Shown one piece after another: positions 1 to 11,640 of a stretch of 64,000 bases of DNA (position 1 is the stretch's first letter; each line of letters opens with the position of its first letter). A program made the translations under genes and the position numbers. Origin of the DNA: Gordionus sp. m RMFG-2023 (Eukaryota; Nematomorpha; Gordioida; Chordodea; Parachordodidae); contig NC_088778.1 of the NCBI RefSeq assembly GCF_954871325.1, positions 18,007,666-18,071,665 on the forward strand, written 5' to 3'. Under the pieces are notes generated by a model. It was not told where the DNA came from, did not search any database, and worked only from the letters and a program-made list of their open reading frames with translations.

Positions 1-1450
1 TTTATTTTATCGATGTAATAGTTATCGATGACACAGAAGACTTAGCATCTTCTATCATTTTCCATGCTGACAAAATATCTAAATTCTTAGTTTGAAGATA
101 TTGACAATGGCCCCATTATTTCCAAAATTTCCAAATATATTATAGCAGTACTTAGAGTCTTAAATTTACATAAATTATCGATTAAAGACTGCGCTTCTGA
201 TGAGGTTTTTTTCCTCAAATGATTTATTATCTATAATAAATTGAAGTACACTTATCTTGGGAGCAAGCTCTCTTTGCCATATATCCATCTAAGAGCTTTT
301 TCACGTGCCCACCACCTTGTCTTATCTATTTTTTGGCAGCCTTCTCAACTTATTTTAACCAGATGAGTTATTATGTTTCACCCAAGCATTCATCCTTTTA
401 TATGATTCACCAAAGAAAGTTGCGTCTGTTTAATTGTCCAAATAAATTTTTTCCTTCAATATTATCGCATGAATCACATATTCTAAGATTTAATATGTGG
501 CTATAACACCAATCATACAAACTACTTGGAGTCTCTTGTCTAATAAGAGGTTGCGATTTAATATGTGACTATAACACCAAACATACAAACTACTTGGAGT
601 CTTTTGTCTAATAAGAGCTTGCAACCCAACAAATTCACCCCACATATTTGCAGCACCATCAAATGATTCTCCAATTATATTTCTCATTTGAATTCCATGT
701 TTTAAAAAGCATTCACTCAAGATATCAAAAAATCCTTTTCCAGAAGAGAGTAACTTTTGTAAGTGCAAAAAGCCTTTCTTTTATTTCGTCATTATATATG
801 TATCGTAGGCACATAGTTGCTTGATCATAAACGCTAATGTCTTGTGTACTATCCATTTGCAAACTAAACCGTTTGTTACCAATCTCCTTTTATATTAATT
901 CCGATTTGATCAAGAACAACATCAATAACTTTGTTAACAGTTGTTTTCGACAACAAGGTTATGAGAAAACCTCTTCCCTTCGATTTTGATTTGTCAGAGA
1001 GTTTAAGCTTTTCTTTTCTACATTTGCTCTTTAAAATAGCCTCTTCTAAATGATTCCTGAGTATTTGATCATTTTTTGATATAATACGAATCATTTCCAG
1101 GAAATTCCTATGATTCTAATTTTCATTTCAAAGTGGCTAAGTGTTTCAGTAGCACTTGATCCTCTGTAGGGTAAGTTTTGTTTGCCTTAAAACTTTATTA
1201 TCTCAAATATTTGTTTCATTATGTGGACATTGTTATAAATTGTCGATTTTTTTCATTTAATATTTTAACACTAATTGAATTATCAAATTACTGGTTTTTT
1301 GATGTTCCGAGGTAGGCCTCGACAGCACTAATATGTACTATTGAATTTTCATGTATTATAATTACTGAATGCATATGACAAAGTGTTTTTGCATACTGCA
1401 AATGCCAGGCAGATTGAGCAGTACACATCTTTGGCTTTATTGTATATTAG
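1..1450 (-). pseudogene. hAT transposase fossil, ZMYM1-like (DUF4371) type
   Basis: Minus-strand remains of a hAT transposase of the zinc-finger-MYM1-like group. The best segment (490-768) reads IIGESFDGAANMWGEFVGLQ, then a VWCYSHILN motif: the second catalytic Asp region followed by the C..H block of the RNase-H-like fold. Upstream in gene order, 876-1094 carries IRIISKNDQILRNHLEEAIL, then LLSKTTVNKVID, typical of DUF4371. Around 800-870 the other frame shows LQMDSTQDISVYDQ. Frames change several times, so it is dead. The 3' end runs off the window and no terminal repeats or target duplication were identified. Confidence 0.72.
487..622. repeat. 68-bp tandem duplication inside the hAT fossil
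   Basis: Two adjacent copies starting with GATTTAATATGTG at 487 and 555. They differ at only a few positions, so the duplication is younger than the decay of the surrounding transposase. Confidence 0.8.
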
Positions 1451-2616
1451 TTCTATTGTAATCCATTTTCTAGGTATTTTTTCACTCATCACTCACTATA
1501 CGATAATATAATTTATCATATTTACTATTGGTTGTATAGGATGTTACATTTAGAATGCAAATTTTCGAGGTATAGTAACTGTTAGCAACTTAAAATTTTC
1601 ATGTTTAAGCATATCCAATTCTGATAATCCACTTTATGAAATATCTGAAGCTAAGATCCGTAAAACATTTCTTAGTTCTTTTATCGATTGACATAATCGA
1701 ACAGATTAGATTTAATCAATAACAATAGCACCAAATAAAAGCTACCTTTGAGATCTCAACTCTAATCAAAGCCTTTACTCCTCTGATCCTTCAATTCATG
1801 TTTGACATAGTTTTGCCCAACTTAGAATTCGAGGGGTAGATTCATGGAACTAAATTTGCATATTATATTTTTTTTAATATCAAGACCAGTCGTTTTATCA
1901 TTTTCAATATATCTTACTAACAAAGCTATTGCACCTTCATCTATAATTGAAAACGCACCTGTTAAAATTAAACTCTTTCTGAATTTTTTTTAAACCATAT
2001 TTTTCTTTTTCAAATTTCAATGAGAATAATTATATTATTATACAACAATAGATTAGAATATTTTGGACTATTCCCTTTTGCTTTTTCTCTCTTTTTTTCT
2101 TCATTTTTACAATTTGAGGGCAATTCCGAACCTGCAATTAGTTCAATAATGTCTTTAAAAGCTACTATTTCAAAGCGTTTCATGGTCTGTACATTTATCA
2201 TCTCTTATATTATGCCGTGTGCAATTATTAATTAAGCATTTGTATTTTTTTTTGGCTAATATTTTTGGGCATATTTGAAATTGGGAAAATAATTTTATTA
2301 GATAAGAAATCTTTTCATTATGAATGGTTGTGCTAAAACAAAAAATGAAATATAATTAAAAATTAAAAAAAAATTTTTTTTTCAAAAAGTACAAAAATTT
2401 TCTGACCGGATCTCCTGAAGCATTAATTTTTTACTTACAAAGAAATATTATACTAAAGTTAAAAAAATTATAATGTATTATTATATTTTTCAATCGAATT
2501 CTATAACTTCTCTGAAATATTAGTGATTTAAATAAAAGAAACATTACAAATTTTGCCAACTCTATTTTCTATGCAAAAAATAATTATGCTTTAATTTAAT
2601 TTTAATATTTTTATTT
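1451..2616. other. No gene seen
   Basis: AT-rich sequence with long T and A runs. Overlapping 60-70-residue open frames on opposite strands at 2,010-2,235 are low-complexity and look fortuitous. No splice-bounded exon or terminal repeat was recognised. Confidence 0.5.
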
Positions 2617-3231
2617 ATATTCTATAGTGTTGTAAACGAATGCGTTCGTGAACGAAGTTCGTTTTTTTGAAAAAAATGATGAAAGGCGTTTCTTTTATAT
2701 TTGACGAAATTTGAACGTGATGAACGCGTTCCTTTTTTTATGACGAACGCGTTCGTATTTAACGTTCGTTCAATTTTAAAAACACTTTTTATTTTTATTT
2801 ATTTAAAAAATTTAATATCAATCCGATTTTTTTAAGAAATATTTTATAATCAACTGTTTTTCCTTTTTCACATTTTAGTTTTTTTTAACACGCCATTATT
2901 ATAGTTTATTAATTTGAATATCATTGCTTATATTTAAATTTAATAGATTAGCATATTGGATATTATTATTTCACCATCTGATTCTGAAAATTCAAAATCA
3001 GATGAACTAACATTCAGAGTTGTTAAACGCTATTTTTAAAAGTAGCGCGCTACCGCTATAGCTATTTGTCAAAAAAAGTAGCGCGCTATCGTTAGTTACT
3101 TTTAAGCTACTTTATATAAAAAAAAATTTAGAAACAAATGAAACAAATTTTTTTTATTTTTTTTTTGCTTATAATGTAAATGTATAATAAATAATATATA
3201 AAAATCAACATTTATAAATATAAAAATATAG

Positions 3232-6035
3232 TTAGTTTAGATTATAAAAAAATAAGCAATATAAATAAATATTTATTTTAATTTGTTGCATTTTAATAAT
3301 AATATCATCCCCAAGTCTAGAGCGACGATCAGAAAGTATAAGCTTTGCTTTACTAAATAATCTCTCGACACTAGCACTTGAGGGCAAGGGGGTATTTAAT
3401 TTTATATATAAATTTTTAATATATGAAAAATTATCAAAAATATTTATTTCAATATTTTTTGATTGAAAAAAAAGATCAATTGGATTTTCTATTAAATCAT
3501 CTTTAATTTCAAAAAAATTATTTGAGGATGTCTTCGTGGTAGATACTCGGCAATCTATGTTTGTTGGAGTAAGATTATTTAGCTTCGCCATTAGCCTATC
3601 GCGTTGATGTTTGGCGTCATCGGAATTTATATATGGCCAGTTTAGTTTAAACTTTGGATGAACCATTGCCGCTAAGACATTGTCATCATTGTATAAGTTT
3701 GGGAATCTAAAATTTACAAAAATAGAGTATTTTAAATATATCTTAATCATAAAATTTTTATAAATTTTTTAGCTTTAAACATTAAGTTAGAATAAATCTT
3801 CAGTCAAAATCAAAACAATATAAATTTTATTTACCTTCTCTCAATGCCTTTTAATAGAGAGTCTACTAGGGGCTGGCATAAGATTAGATTATTCAATCTC
3901 TTTAATTTGGTATTTAGGATACTTAAAGTGGGAACATAATACCCCATCTCCATATCCCCACCTTCCAAAATTTCAAGGGAAACAGCAACATATTTAAAAA
4001 ATTAAAATGATATGGAAATGAATCATTATTAATTAGAATTACTTCTCTATACTCTTTTATAAAAGTATGCTCTTCATCGTTAATATATTCAATTTCAACA
4101 AGATCACAGAGACAATTAATCTCTAATCTTCATTCCTCCAGAAAAAAATACAGAATTCCATCTTGTACGATTAGGGATTAATAAATACCTCCCTAATTTT
4201 TTTTTAAACATGTCAGAACTTTTAGGAGATTTGTTCTGCTTATTCCATAAAGTTTGACATTTATTAAATGTCGATCTTGACACCCTTTTAAAATCTTCAT
4301 CATTTAAAGCTCCTTCAGCATCTACTGTTGCTATCAAATTTAAATTATGACAGGAGCATCTCTGATGGCTGGGTAACATTGTGGAGTTAGTTGAAGATCC
4401 TATAGAATATTGATTAGATTAACATGTATTATAAAATAATTTAAGCCTTCTTCTAAGATCTCATTAATATCATTGGCATCAACACCTATTTCATTCTCTT
4501 CCAATACATGTTGACTATCATTCTGTATCTCATCTTCAGCATTATCCTCATCAAATATTCTATATTCATATTAAATAGGACAAATTAAATTATTCATCCA
4601 GTTTTAATAGAAATGTCTAGTAATATTTATCAAAAATGGAGTGGAAAAATCATTTCTTAGTATTCTAAATTTTGAACCTCAGGAATTATAATGTAACTAA
4701 GCAAAAATATTTTATCAAATGAATACATTGAATGAATTCCCTGTACTGTATATAAATTGATGGCAATTAATCAATAAGAAATAAATATAGTAAAAATCTA
4801 ATCATCCATGAAATATTCAATAACCATATCTTATTAAATGTTAGATTAGCTCAATGACACTGTACAATAAAAATTAATGAAATAATCCACCTCTGTTTTA
4901 TATTTTATTAGTTAATTTCACTAATTTTATTTATAATTTGATATAAATTATGATAATCATAATATTACTAAAATATGTGTGTATTTAGTTAATAAAAATT
5001 CTATAAATAATGTGAAATATTAAAATACTTATTTTATAGATTAAATAATAACCATTCCATTCTGATTAATTTACTGCCCAAAAAATCATAACTTAAAATT
5101 ATAACCTAAATGCCTTCAGGTAGTTAGACCCATTATCAGTAACCATCTTGCAAACTTTATTATGAATCCTAAAAGACTTGTGGATGTCAATAATTTTATT
5201 TGCAAGTACGTCATATGTCTGGCATCCTATAATCCTTTTAAGGGCTAAGGCTACAGATCTTTTTAAAGTCCTAGGGTCTAACCAATGGCCTGCGATTCCC
5301 AAATAAGCTCTAAAAATATTTAATCAGATCAATTTATAAATATAAATAAGTTTTTACCTTCTGTTATGTGTCCAACTATCTGCCGTGGTACATACATAAG
5401 ATATATCTGATAACTCTACTATTAGAGCATCTTTCATCACTTTGAAGTTGTCGGCTATTTTATTCATAAGTGTCTGGCGACATAAAACTGTTGTGCCAGG
5501 GGATAAAGTTTTAATCATCATAGTAAATGATGGATTATCAACCAAGGACAATGGCTGAACTGTGTCAATAATAAAATCAACAATTACTTTATCAACCAAT
5601 TTTTGTGAAATATTGGCATGTTTATTATCAGTTAATTTGGTTTGGATAGTATTTATCTTTTTGAATGAAGATTCTCCTATACCAAAATTTTTTTATATGT
5701 TTCTCTATTTCCTTATAGCAATTGGCGTGAACAGTCCCTTATAGCAATTGGCGTGAACAGTCTAATAAAATAAATAATATTATAATGTAAAAATAACAAT
5801 TTACCTTTAGGTGTTTCTTCAGGTTATAGCTACTCGTTTGATTTGATGATATATTTTTTTTACATTTTAAGCACAGGAATTTGAATCCAGATTTTGTTTT
5901 AATATATATTTTAAAAAATTTTTCAAATCTAGGGAATGGGAAATCGTTATTAGAGCTATTAAGTACATTTTCTTCCATTGAATCTTCCATGTCTGAATCA
6001 CTTTCAAGGATTTGGATATCCATGGGCGATGCCAT
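3232..6035 (-). pseudogene. Intron-containing BED-type hAT transposase, decayed
   Basis: Transposase of the inner hAT, 5' to 3' on the minus strand. 6,035-5,811 is a BED-type finger (CLKCKKNISSN, then YNLKKHLK). 5,599-5,354 holds the first catalytic region (YVCTTADSWTHNRR). 5,302-5,099 holds GIAGHWLD and VTDNGSNYLKAFR. 4,562-4,379 is an acidic segment. 4,379-4,116 holds RCSCHNLNLIATVD and TRWNSVF. 3,750-3,232 is the dimerisation block (PLPSSASVERLFSKAKLILS). Short GT-AG introns appear at about 5,767-5,812 and 5,312-5,357, with longer ones downstream. A 26-bp tandem duplication and in-frame stops disable it. Confidence 0.8.
5711..5762. repeat. 26-bp tandem duplication in the hAT transposase
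   Basis: CCTTATAGCAATTGGCGTGA plus six bases occurs twice with a 26-bp period. Because 26 is not a multiple of three, it shifts the transposase frame next to the first intron acceptor. Confidence 0.85.
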
Positions 6036-6157
6036 TTTAGATTATTAACACAGATTGAAAATATAAATTAAAAATTGAAAATATATTTAAATTTCAAAAT
6101 TAAATAATAAATTATAAAAATTATGATATTATATTTAAATTTTCATGTACAACTCTG

Positions 6158-7101
6158 CTAACATTACCATGGCCCAAATATGATTTATATTTTACAGTAA
6201 GATCCTATATTGAAGGAACTAATTTAATACTTACTAAACATAAAATGTGCCCAAAAAGTATTATATTAGTTTCAAATCTTCAAGTTCCAATTTCAAATGA
6301 TATTTGATTGTAATATTAATTATTTTATATAATATAACTAAGTAAAATCATTAAATTTGAAGAAAAAATGCGTTTGGACCATTTCACTCCAACAATAACG
6401 TTAGTTATTTTAAAATTTAAAAAAATAGTGGTCTAAAATATGGTCAACCAATGGACACAGTATTAAATGGGATTAATAAAAGGTATTAAACCTATCACTA
6501 TCAAATTAATTACTTATATATTTTTTTTGAAGATTTGAACACATATATGAAGATCAATATCTTTCTGCAATTATACATCAAGTATTCAAGCTTCAAGAGC
6601 CGTGGATAAAACTTCCACACGATCCTATAAATTTATAGCGTTATTGAAAAATGCATTGAAAACCCTAGAAATGATAATGCAAGAACTGTTAATTTCGAGA
6701 TATCCTTTTTTGACGAGGAAGTAGAGGATGGATTGTAGGAGGATAACTTATCTCTATTTTTTGAAGCAAAAGACAAAACAATAAATGTTTTTTAAATTCC
6801 CACGTTAAAAGAGTTGTTTATTAAGTATAATACATCAATACCCTCATCTGCCCTTGTAGAACGCGTTTTTGGTATAGTTAATGCCTTATTAACCGCTAAG
6901 TTTTCCTGTTTATCAGATGGAAATTTTGAGAAACAATTGCTTTTAAAATTTAATAAGAAAATTTTTTTTATAAATAAAAATATCTTTTTGTTCGCTATAT
7001 TATATTGTATATATAATTGTATTATCAAAATAAAACTATATAATTTTTTAACATGGCTAATATATTGTGTTAAAACATATAAGACATTTATTTATATTTA
7101 A
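6158..7101 (+). pseudogene. Remnant transposase of the outer hAT
   Basis: Plus-strand hAT coding remnants. At 6,158 the frame reads LTLPWPKYDLYFTVRSYI, then LILTKHKMCPKS, resembling the N-terminal BED-like segment. Its first residues (SPSDSENSKSDEL, near 2,960-3,010) lie on the other side of the nested insert. At 6,814 the C-terminal dimerisation block appears (IKYNTSIPSSALVERVFGIV). The intervening catalytic region is missing or unrecognisable. Several stops and shifts show it is dead. Confidence 0.65.
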
Positions 7102-7344
7102 TAAAATTTAAAAAAATATTTATCTTAAAATTTTGAACGAACGTGAACGCGTTCCTTTTTTTGAAAGTGAACTTGAACGCGTTCGATTTTTGTCAATAAA
7201 GGTTAAACGCGAACGCGTTTGATTTTTTTAGAAATGTTTATACAGCACTACTATTCTACAATTATGACTAAAATTTAAAAAATAAATTTGAATAGTGTAT
7301 AATTATATATATAATATGTTGTACCATATTAAATCAATCAAAAA

Positions 7345-7690
7345 GAGTGATTCTCAACCTGACCCACTTCGATTTTTTTTAAAATTTCTATGATGGTAGT
7401 ATATACACTAACTAGTTAAAATATAAAATTTTAATTCTCAACTCAGCTTACTTCGTGAGATAAGGCTATCTTTAGAAACGCGGAAATTACAAAATACACT
7501 ATATTTAATTTTAAATATCTCAAAATGTAATTAAGCTAAAGACATAATTTAAATTTTATTAGATAGCTCTAGAATAACCCTTTAATATGATATAAAATTT
7601 ATTTTATTGAAAATAAGTATTACCAAAAACCGGAAATGGCTATAAAATAAAAATTGCTCTTTCTTTCAAATTTTTTTACAGATAGCCATT
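7345..7690. repeat. Diverged relic related to the 22.5-26.3 kb long inverted repeat
   Basis: GACCCACTTCGATTTTTTTT followed by AAAATTT resembles the start of the long terminal repeat at 22,540. Further on, AAAACCGGAAATGG parallels AATTTCCGGTCATTT in inverse. Only patchy similarity remains; the assignment is tentative. Confidence 0.35.
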
Positions 7691-7699
7691 ATACTTCTT

Positions 7700-8405
7700 A
7701 ATATTTGTACAAAATCCTAGATTGGGACGAGTACTGGGCCAATAGTTATTACACTTTAAATATAATTAGTATGTCTTAAATCCGATATTATACCAAATGT
7801 ATAGTAATTTACGAAACAAATAAAAAGAATTTGTTTTGGACAAATAATCAGGCAACACTTTATCCATTTATGATTCATTACCGCGAAAGCGATATCATCA
7901 AACATGTAAGTTACGTGGTTATATCAGATTGTCTAAAACAATACTTGTTCCTTTTATTTATTTCAAATAAAATTAATTCTATTCTTGAAAGAAAGATTTG
8001 ATTATATTTCAATAATTTTTATTTTTCTTATGGAGCTGTTACCCAGTATAAAAACAAAAAAAACCTTGTATACCTCTACAACCATTATAATGATTTTGGG
8101 ATCAAAGCAGAATGGCAACTTTTTCAACTCATGGCAAAACTCTTAGCGGGGGAAATACTAAGTGCAACGTCCTTATGAACTAACTCCTATGAATTTATAT
8201 AATTATTCGAGAATTAATATCCCGGGGAGGATTAATTTTATATTTGTTAGCAACGTTGAATATTTAAGAATGGAAACCTGTCTCGAAAATAGATTTTTAA
8301 CAACCAAACGAATTTCGGGACACAAAAATATCATTAATTTATTCCAATGGAAGGAAAAATGAAAGTCAAATTTTATTCTAATTCATTAGGTTATTTAATG
8401 TAAGA
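7700..8405. other. No gene seen
   Basis: Unassigned AT-rich sequence. A 66-residue plus-strand frame at 8,162-8,362 has no recognisable motif and no splice context. Confidence 0.4.
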
Positions 8406-8846
8406 TATTATTTAGGGCTGTGCCGATATTAAATATCGGATCGTATCGGTACCGATATTTAACGTTTTCCAAAAATATCGGAAACCGATATCTGTAAAAA
8501 ACCCGACCCGACCCGATCCTTTTACTAGAAATGCATTTTTTAAAACTTTTGAGTAATGAAACTTTGAATTATATATTTATTATTTTTTTAATAAAAATTT
8601 TTTTTTAAAATATTTAAAAAAAATAAATAAATTTTTCCGAGTTTCAGTTAGTTTCTATTTACATTAATAATATTTTCTAAATAATTTTTTTTAAACAATG
8701 CAAATGTTATTTATTTTTTTAATAGATTTTAAAAGTTTTTTTTATAAAAATAGAAAGGAACTCCCAAAGTTTTATTCATTTTTAGTTTTTTAAAAAAATA
8801 ACCCAATTTTATTATTTATACTTTAAATAAAAGAATTATTTTAAAT

Positions 8847-9017
8847 ATGGTTTCTGAATTATGGAAATATTTTGATAAAGATAAAAAGAATTTTGCAAAA
8901 TGCGTTATCTGCGGAATTCTAATTTCACGGGAAGGAATAATAAAAAATTCATTTAATACAACATTAAAGCGATTCCATCAAACGGAATTCGAAGAGCTAA
9001 TACAAAAAGAACGATAA
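8847..9017 (+). CDS. Orphan BED zinc-finger ORF, 56 codons
   Basis: A short clean frame beginning MVSELWKYFDKDKKNFAKC, with CVICG and then LKRFHQTEFEEL. The aromatic W..F start, the C-x2-C pair and the closing H are the BED-finger pattern found at the N-terminus of hAT transposases. The frame stops at 9,015 with no catalytic domain after it, although downstream translation (NIKTPFVSPHVIDSDER) may be its decayed continuation. It sits behind the hAT terminus at 8,413, so it is a transposase stub rather than a host gene. Confidence 0.55.
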   Translation: MVSELWKYFDKDKKNFAKCVICGILISREGIIKNSFNTTLKRFHQTEFEELIQKER

Positions 9018-9057
9018 ATATTAGAAAAAACAGATACATTCTGTAACATTAAAACTC

Positions 9058-9096
9058 CTTTCGTCAGCCCACATGTCATAGATTCTGACGAAAGGG
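9058..9096. repeat. Short hairpin, 11-bp perfect arms
   Basis: CCTTTCGTCAG and its exact inverse CTGACGAAAGG are separated by about 17 bases. Function unknown; it lies in the decayed hAT fragment. Confidence 0.6.
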
Positions 9097-9229
9097 TCCA
9101 GCAGGGGGCACACGTCCTCGTTTATTTTATCGTGATATTCATTATCTCATCTATTATCTTAAATTAAATTTGATTTGCATATAAATATTTGGTATCTTGA
9201 TAATGGAACAATCTGTGATGCCCTAATAA

Positions 9230-9447
9230 TTGGTTTTCAATTTCTTGAAGCCAATTTTAACCGACTCATTCTTAATAAGTCCAAATCCAAAATCTCTTTC
9301 CATGATGTCAATTTTAAAGCCATTATTATCTATAAAAATTGAAAATAAATGTAATATATTTTTAAAAAATCCAGACCGGGCAAAGCCAAAAATTTACAAA
9401 AAAAACCCAGAGCTGGCTGTGCAAATGGTACATACAGGTCTCTGATA
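9230..9447. mobile_element. Degraded small element, GGTCTCTG-ended family
   Basis: Resembles the MITE at 22,173-22,412: shared TTTTAAAGCCA, ATTATTA.CTATAAAAATT and CCAG.CCGGGC motifs, and the same terminus ACAGGTCTCTG. The left terminus and target duplication could not be located. Confidence 0.55.
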
Positions 9448-11200
9448 TATTTATTACCTTCAGTATAAATATATAATCGCATATGAATTTTCAATATATT
9501 AACTTCTGTAAAAATTATATTTATGTGCTCAATAAAAAAATATTCCTAAATGAATTTTTATACATTCATTTGCAATTTAAAACCTAAAAAATTTATTCTT
9601 GCTAGATGAAGGTTTTGCCTAACTTACGCCTATTCTGTGGATAGACTGAAAGATATTGGTTGGTGAGTGGGAGGGTTAAAAAATATTTTTAAAACAATGG
9701 GTAAGTGAATTTGATATATATTTCAGGCAAAATATTAGATATTATTTTTTTATTTCATAATTTATAAGTTTAAGTAAAAAACATTAAAATAATACATAAA
9801 GAGCCAAATCAACCAATATAATAATTTTTAAACAGTTGACAAGCAAATTAAACAAAATTTTTAAATAAATGAGCAGGGAGGTGCATCAAACCCATTGCAG
9901 ACCTTTAGTCAGGATGACAACGGAAACAGCAGATAATGGATTTTACCTCTGCCCAAAGAATTCATTTATTAATGATATGCGTCTGCCACTTTTATTTTTC
10001 TATGCATTTACCACCTTAGTTTTGCAAATGACAACATTTTCAGGCCCAATGGGAATTTAGTTAATGCCCATCCCAAGTTTGCTTGGCCCAATTTCAATTT
10101 TTTTAAAGAACAAAGATATATAATTGTATAAAATACAAATATTTATTAGATTGTGGAATATTTATAATGGAAGGCACAAAGCACTCATTGAATAATGTTA
10201 TCCAGAGTTTTGAGTTTTAATTTTAAATAAAATTAGTTAAAAATTATACTTTTGAAAAATGAATATTTCATTTTTAAGAATTCGGTTAATGATAGATACT
10301 ACCAAATCAACTTATAGCAATTTTTTAAATACCAGCCTAATTTGCTAAATACTGATCAAAATTTATTAAAATATATAATGAGCCCCTATAACACAAATTT
10401 TAGCCCCGAAAAAGCCCTTTTAATAGAAAATTATGTTGCGGGAGTCATAAGTACTATAAGAGCAAGTTTATATAATTTTGGATATTAAAATTTTTTTGTT
10501 CCCAATATATAAAAACTGATGATTTTTTAGATTAATTAAATACACTAAATCAAAAATTGGTTATTTAAATATTTTGCATACTAAAATTTAGGAGGAATGC
10601 TCTAACACTAGTCGATATATTCATATCTTTCCTTCTGCGTATTTTATCTTTTCATTAAGCTCTTCATGATAGTTACCACAGATTAATCATTCCCATGTGG
10701 ATACAACGATGATATCTTGTATTCTCTTCATGAAAACCCCTTTAAATTGCTTGCCCTGAAAGGCCTTAATATACATAATGTCTCTATTATATCATATATA
10801 GCTAATATCTTTTATCTTTCAAGACTACCTTCGTATATAAACTAGTTATAAAAATCAAGCCATTTACTATTTGCATACCATGTTTGAATTTCCCATTCTA
10901 GGTGTGTCTTACACCCCAGATACGGTGCCAATTTCCACTTATCTTTTTATTATCATTATTCATTTGCGCCGATCAAAAAATTGGAGGTTGCGGCATTTTG
11001 CTTTAAAACTATCAGCGATGGCAGCGCGTTAATTAAGACGCCACTATTTATATTATTTTTTTGTGAAATTACTTTTACCAAATAAAATAAAATTCTTATT
11101 ATGATGTAAAATTATTATTTTGTTTATTTGAGGGCAAAGTGAACATCTTCTTGACGCTAGAGCTTGTAGCCGGGACATAAAATATTTTATTGGCTATGAC
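9448..11200. other. No gene seen
   Basis: AT-rich sequence with scattered short frames. The 63-residue plus-strand frame at 9,869-10,060 has no recognisable domain. Around 11,022-11,036 a 15-base string, CTATCAGCGATGGCA, matches the acceptor and start of the TFIIA exon at 12,938-12,952. Confidence 0.4.
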
Positions 11201-11232
11201 TGGAAGTCTAATAAGTTCTCATTTTTCTTCCA

Positions 11233-11640
11233 AAAGTCTAGAATATTATCTACCAGTGGAGATAGAGTAGAATAAATCTTCTAACTCAGGATATTATTTC
11301 ATCTGAGTATTGGTTGAATGCTTACCCACTAAATTGTATAATTGCTTCAGAATAATTATTTCACTCGCATTCTACTATTTATTCCATATCTTTATGAAGT
11401 AATGAACTAGTAGCATTATGATATAAAAATTGAGGAGGTTCTCACTTCTCTACTTTCAAAAAAAAACATAATCCATCGGTGAAGATAGATAAGAAAATAA
11501 AACATTCATATTATAACTCTTTCAGGATATCATTTTTCAGGTGAGTATTAGCTGGATGCATCCACTAACTTTTATATATAATTTTCTTCAGAATATACAT
11601 TTCACTTGCATTATATATTTATTTCATAGGGATGGATGAC
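11233..11640. repeat. Diverged tandem duplication, unit about 235 bp
   Basis: Two successive blocks share AGGATAT.ATTT, GAGTATT.G.TGGATGC, CCACTAA, TTCAGAAT and ATTTCACT(C/T)GCATT in the same order (first at about 11,288, second at about 11,524). They are clearly related but diverged, so the duplication is old. Confidence 0.65.

Larger units (their letters stand above)
3015..6157. mobile_element. Inner hAT element nested in the outer hAT
   Basis: Termini are CAGAGTTGTTAAACGC at 3,015 and the inverse ACAACTCTG ending at 6,157. Both sides carry an exact 8-bp duplication, CTAACATT (3,007-3,014 and 6,158-6,165). Inside the left end are repeated AGTAGCGCGCTA motifs (about 3,045-3,110). It carries a minus-strand transposase. 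The insertion site lies within the N-terminal coding part of the outer element, so this copy is the younger of the two. Confidence 0.92.
2625..7250. mobile_element. Outer hAT element with AACGCGTTCG subterminal repeats
   Basis: Termini are TAGTGTTGTAAAC at 2,625 and its inverse (GTTTATACAGCACTA) ending at 7,250. The flanks are ATATTCTA (2,617-2,624) and CTATTCTA (7,251-7,258), an 8-bp target duplication with one mismatch, as expected for hAT. Just inside both ends the motif GAACGCGTTCG is repeated several times (about 2,636-2,775 and 7,134-7,230). The element is interrupted at 3,015-6,157 by a second hAT; without that insert it would be about 1.5 kb. Only the two ends of a plus-strand transposase remain, so it is an internally deleted copy. 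Confidence 0.85.
8413..9100 (+). mobile_element. hAT fragment with CCGATATT/ATCGG subterminal motifs
   Basis: The left end resembles a hAT terminus (AGGGCTGTGCCGATATT at about 8,413). It is followed by repeated ATATCGG, CGATATT and ACCCGACCCGA motifs to 8,520, then a BED-finger ORF. The right end is not recognisable. A related pair of ends occurs inside the insert at 58,090-58,830. Confidence 0.55.

Noticed and set aside
2010-2235. Overlapping opposite-strand ORFs of 63 and 71 codons
   Set aside because: Low-complexity Lys/Phe-rich translations with no motif or splice context.
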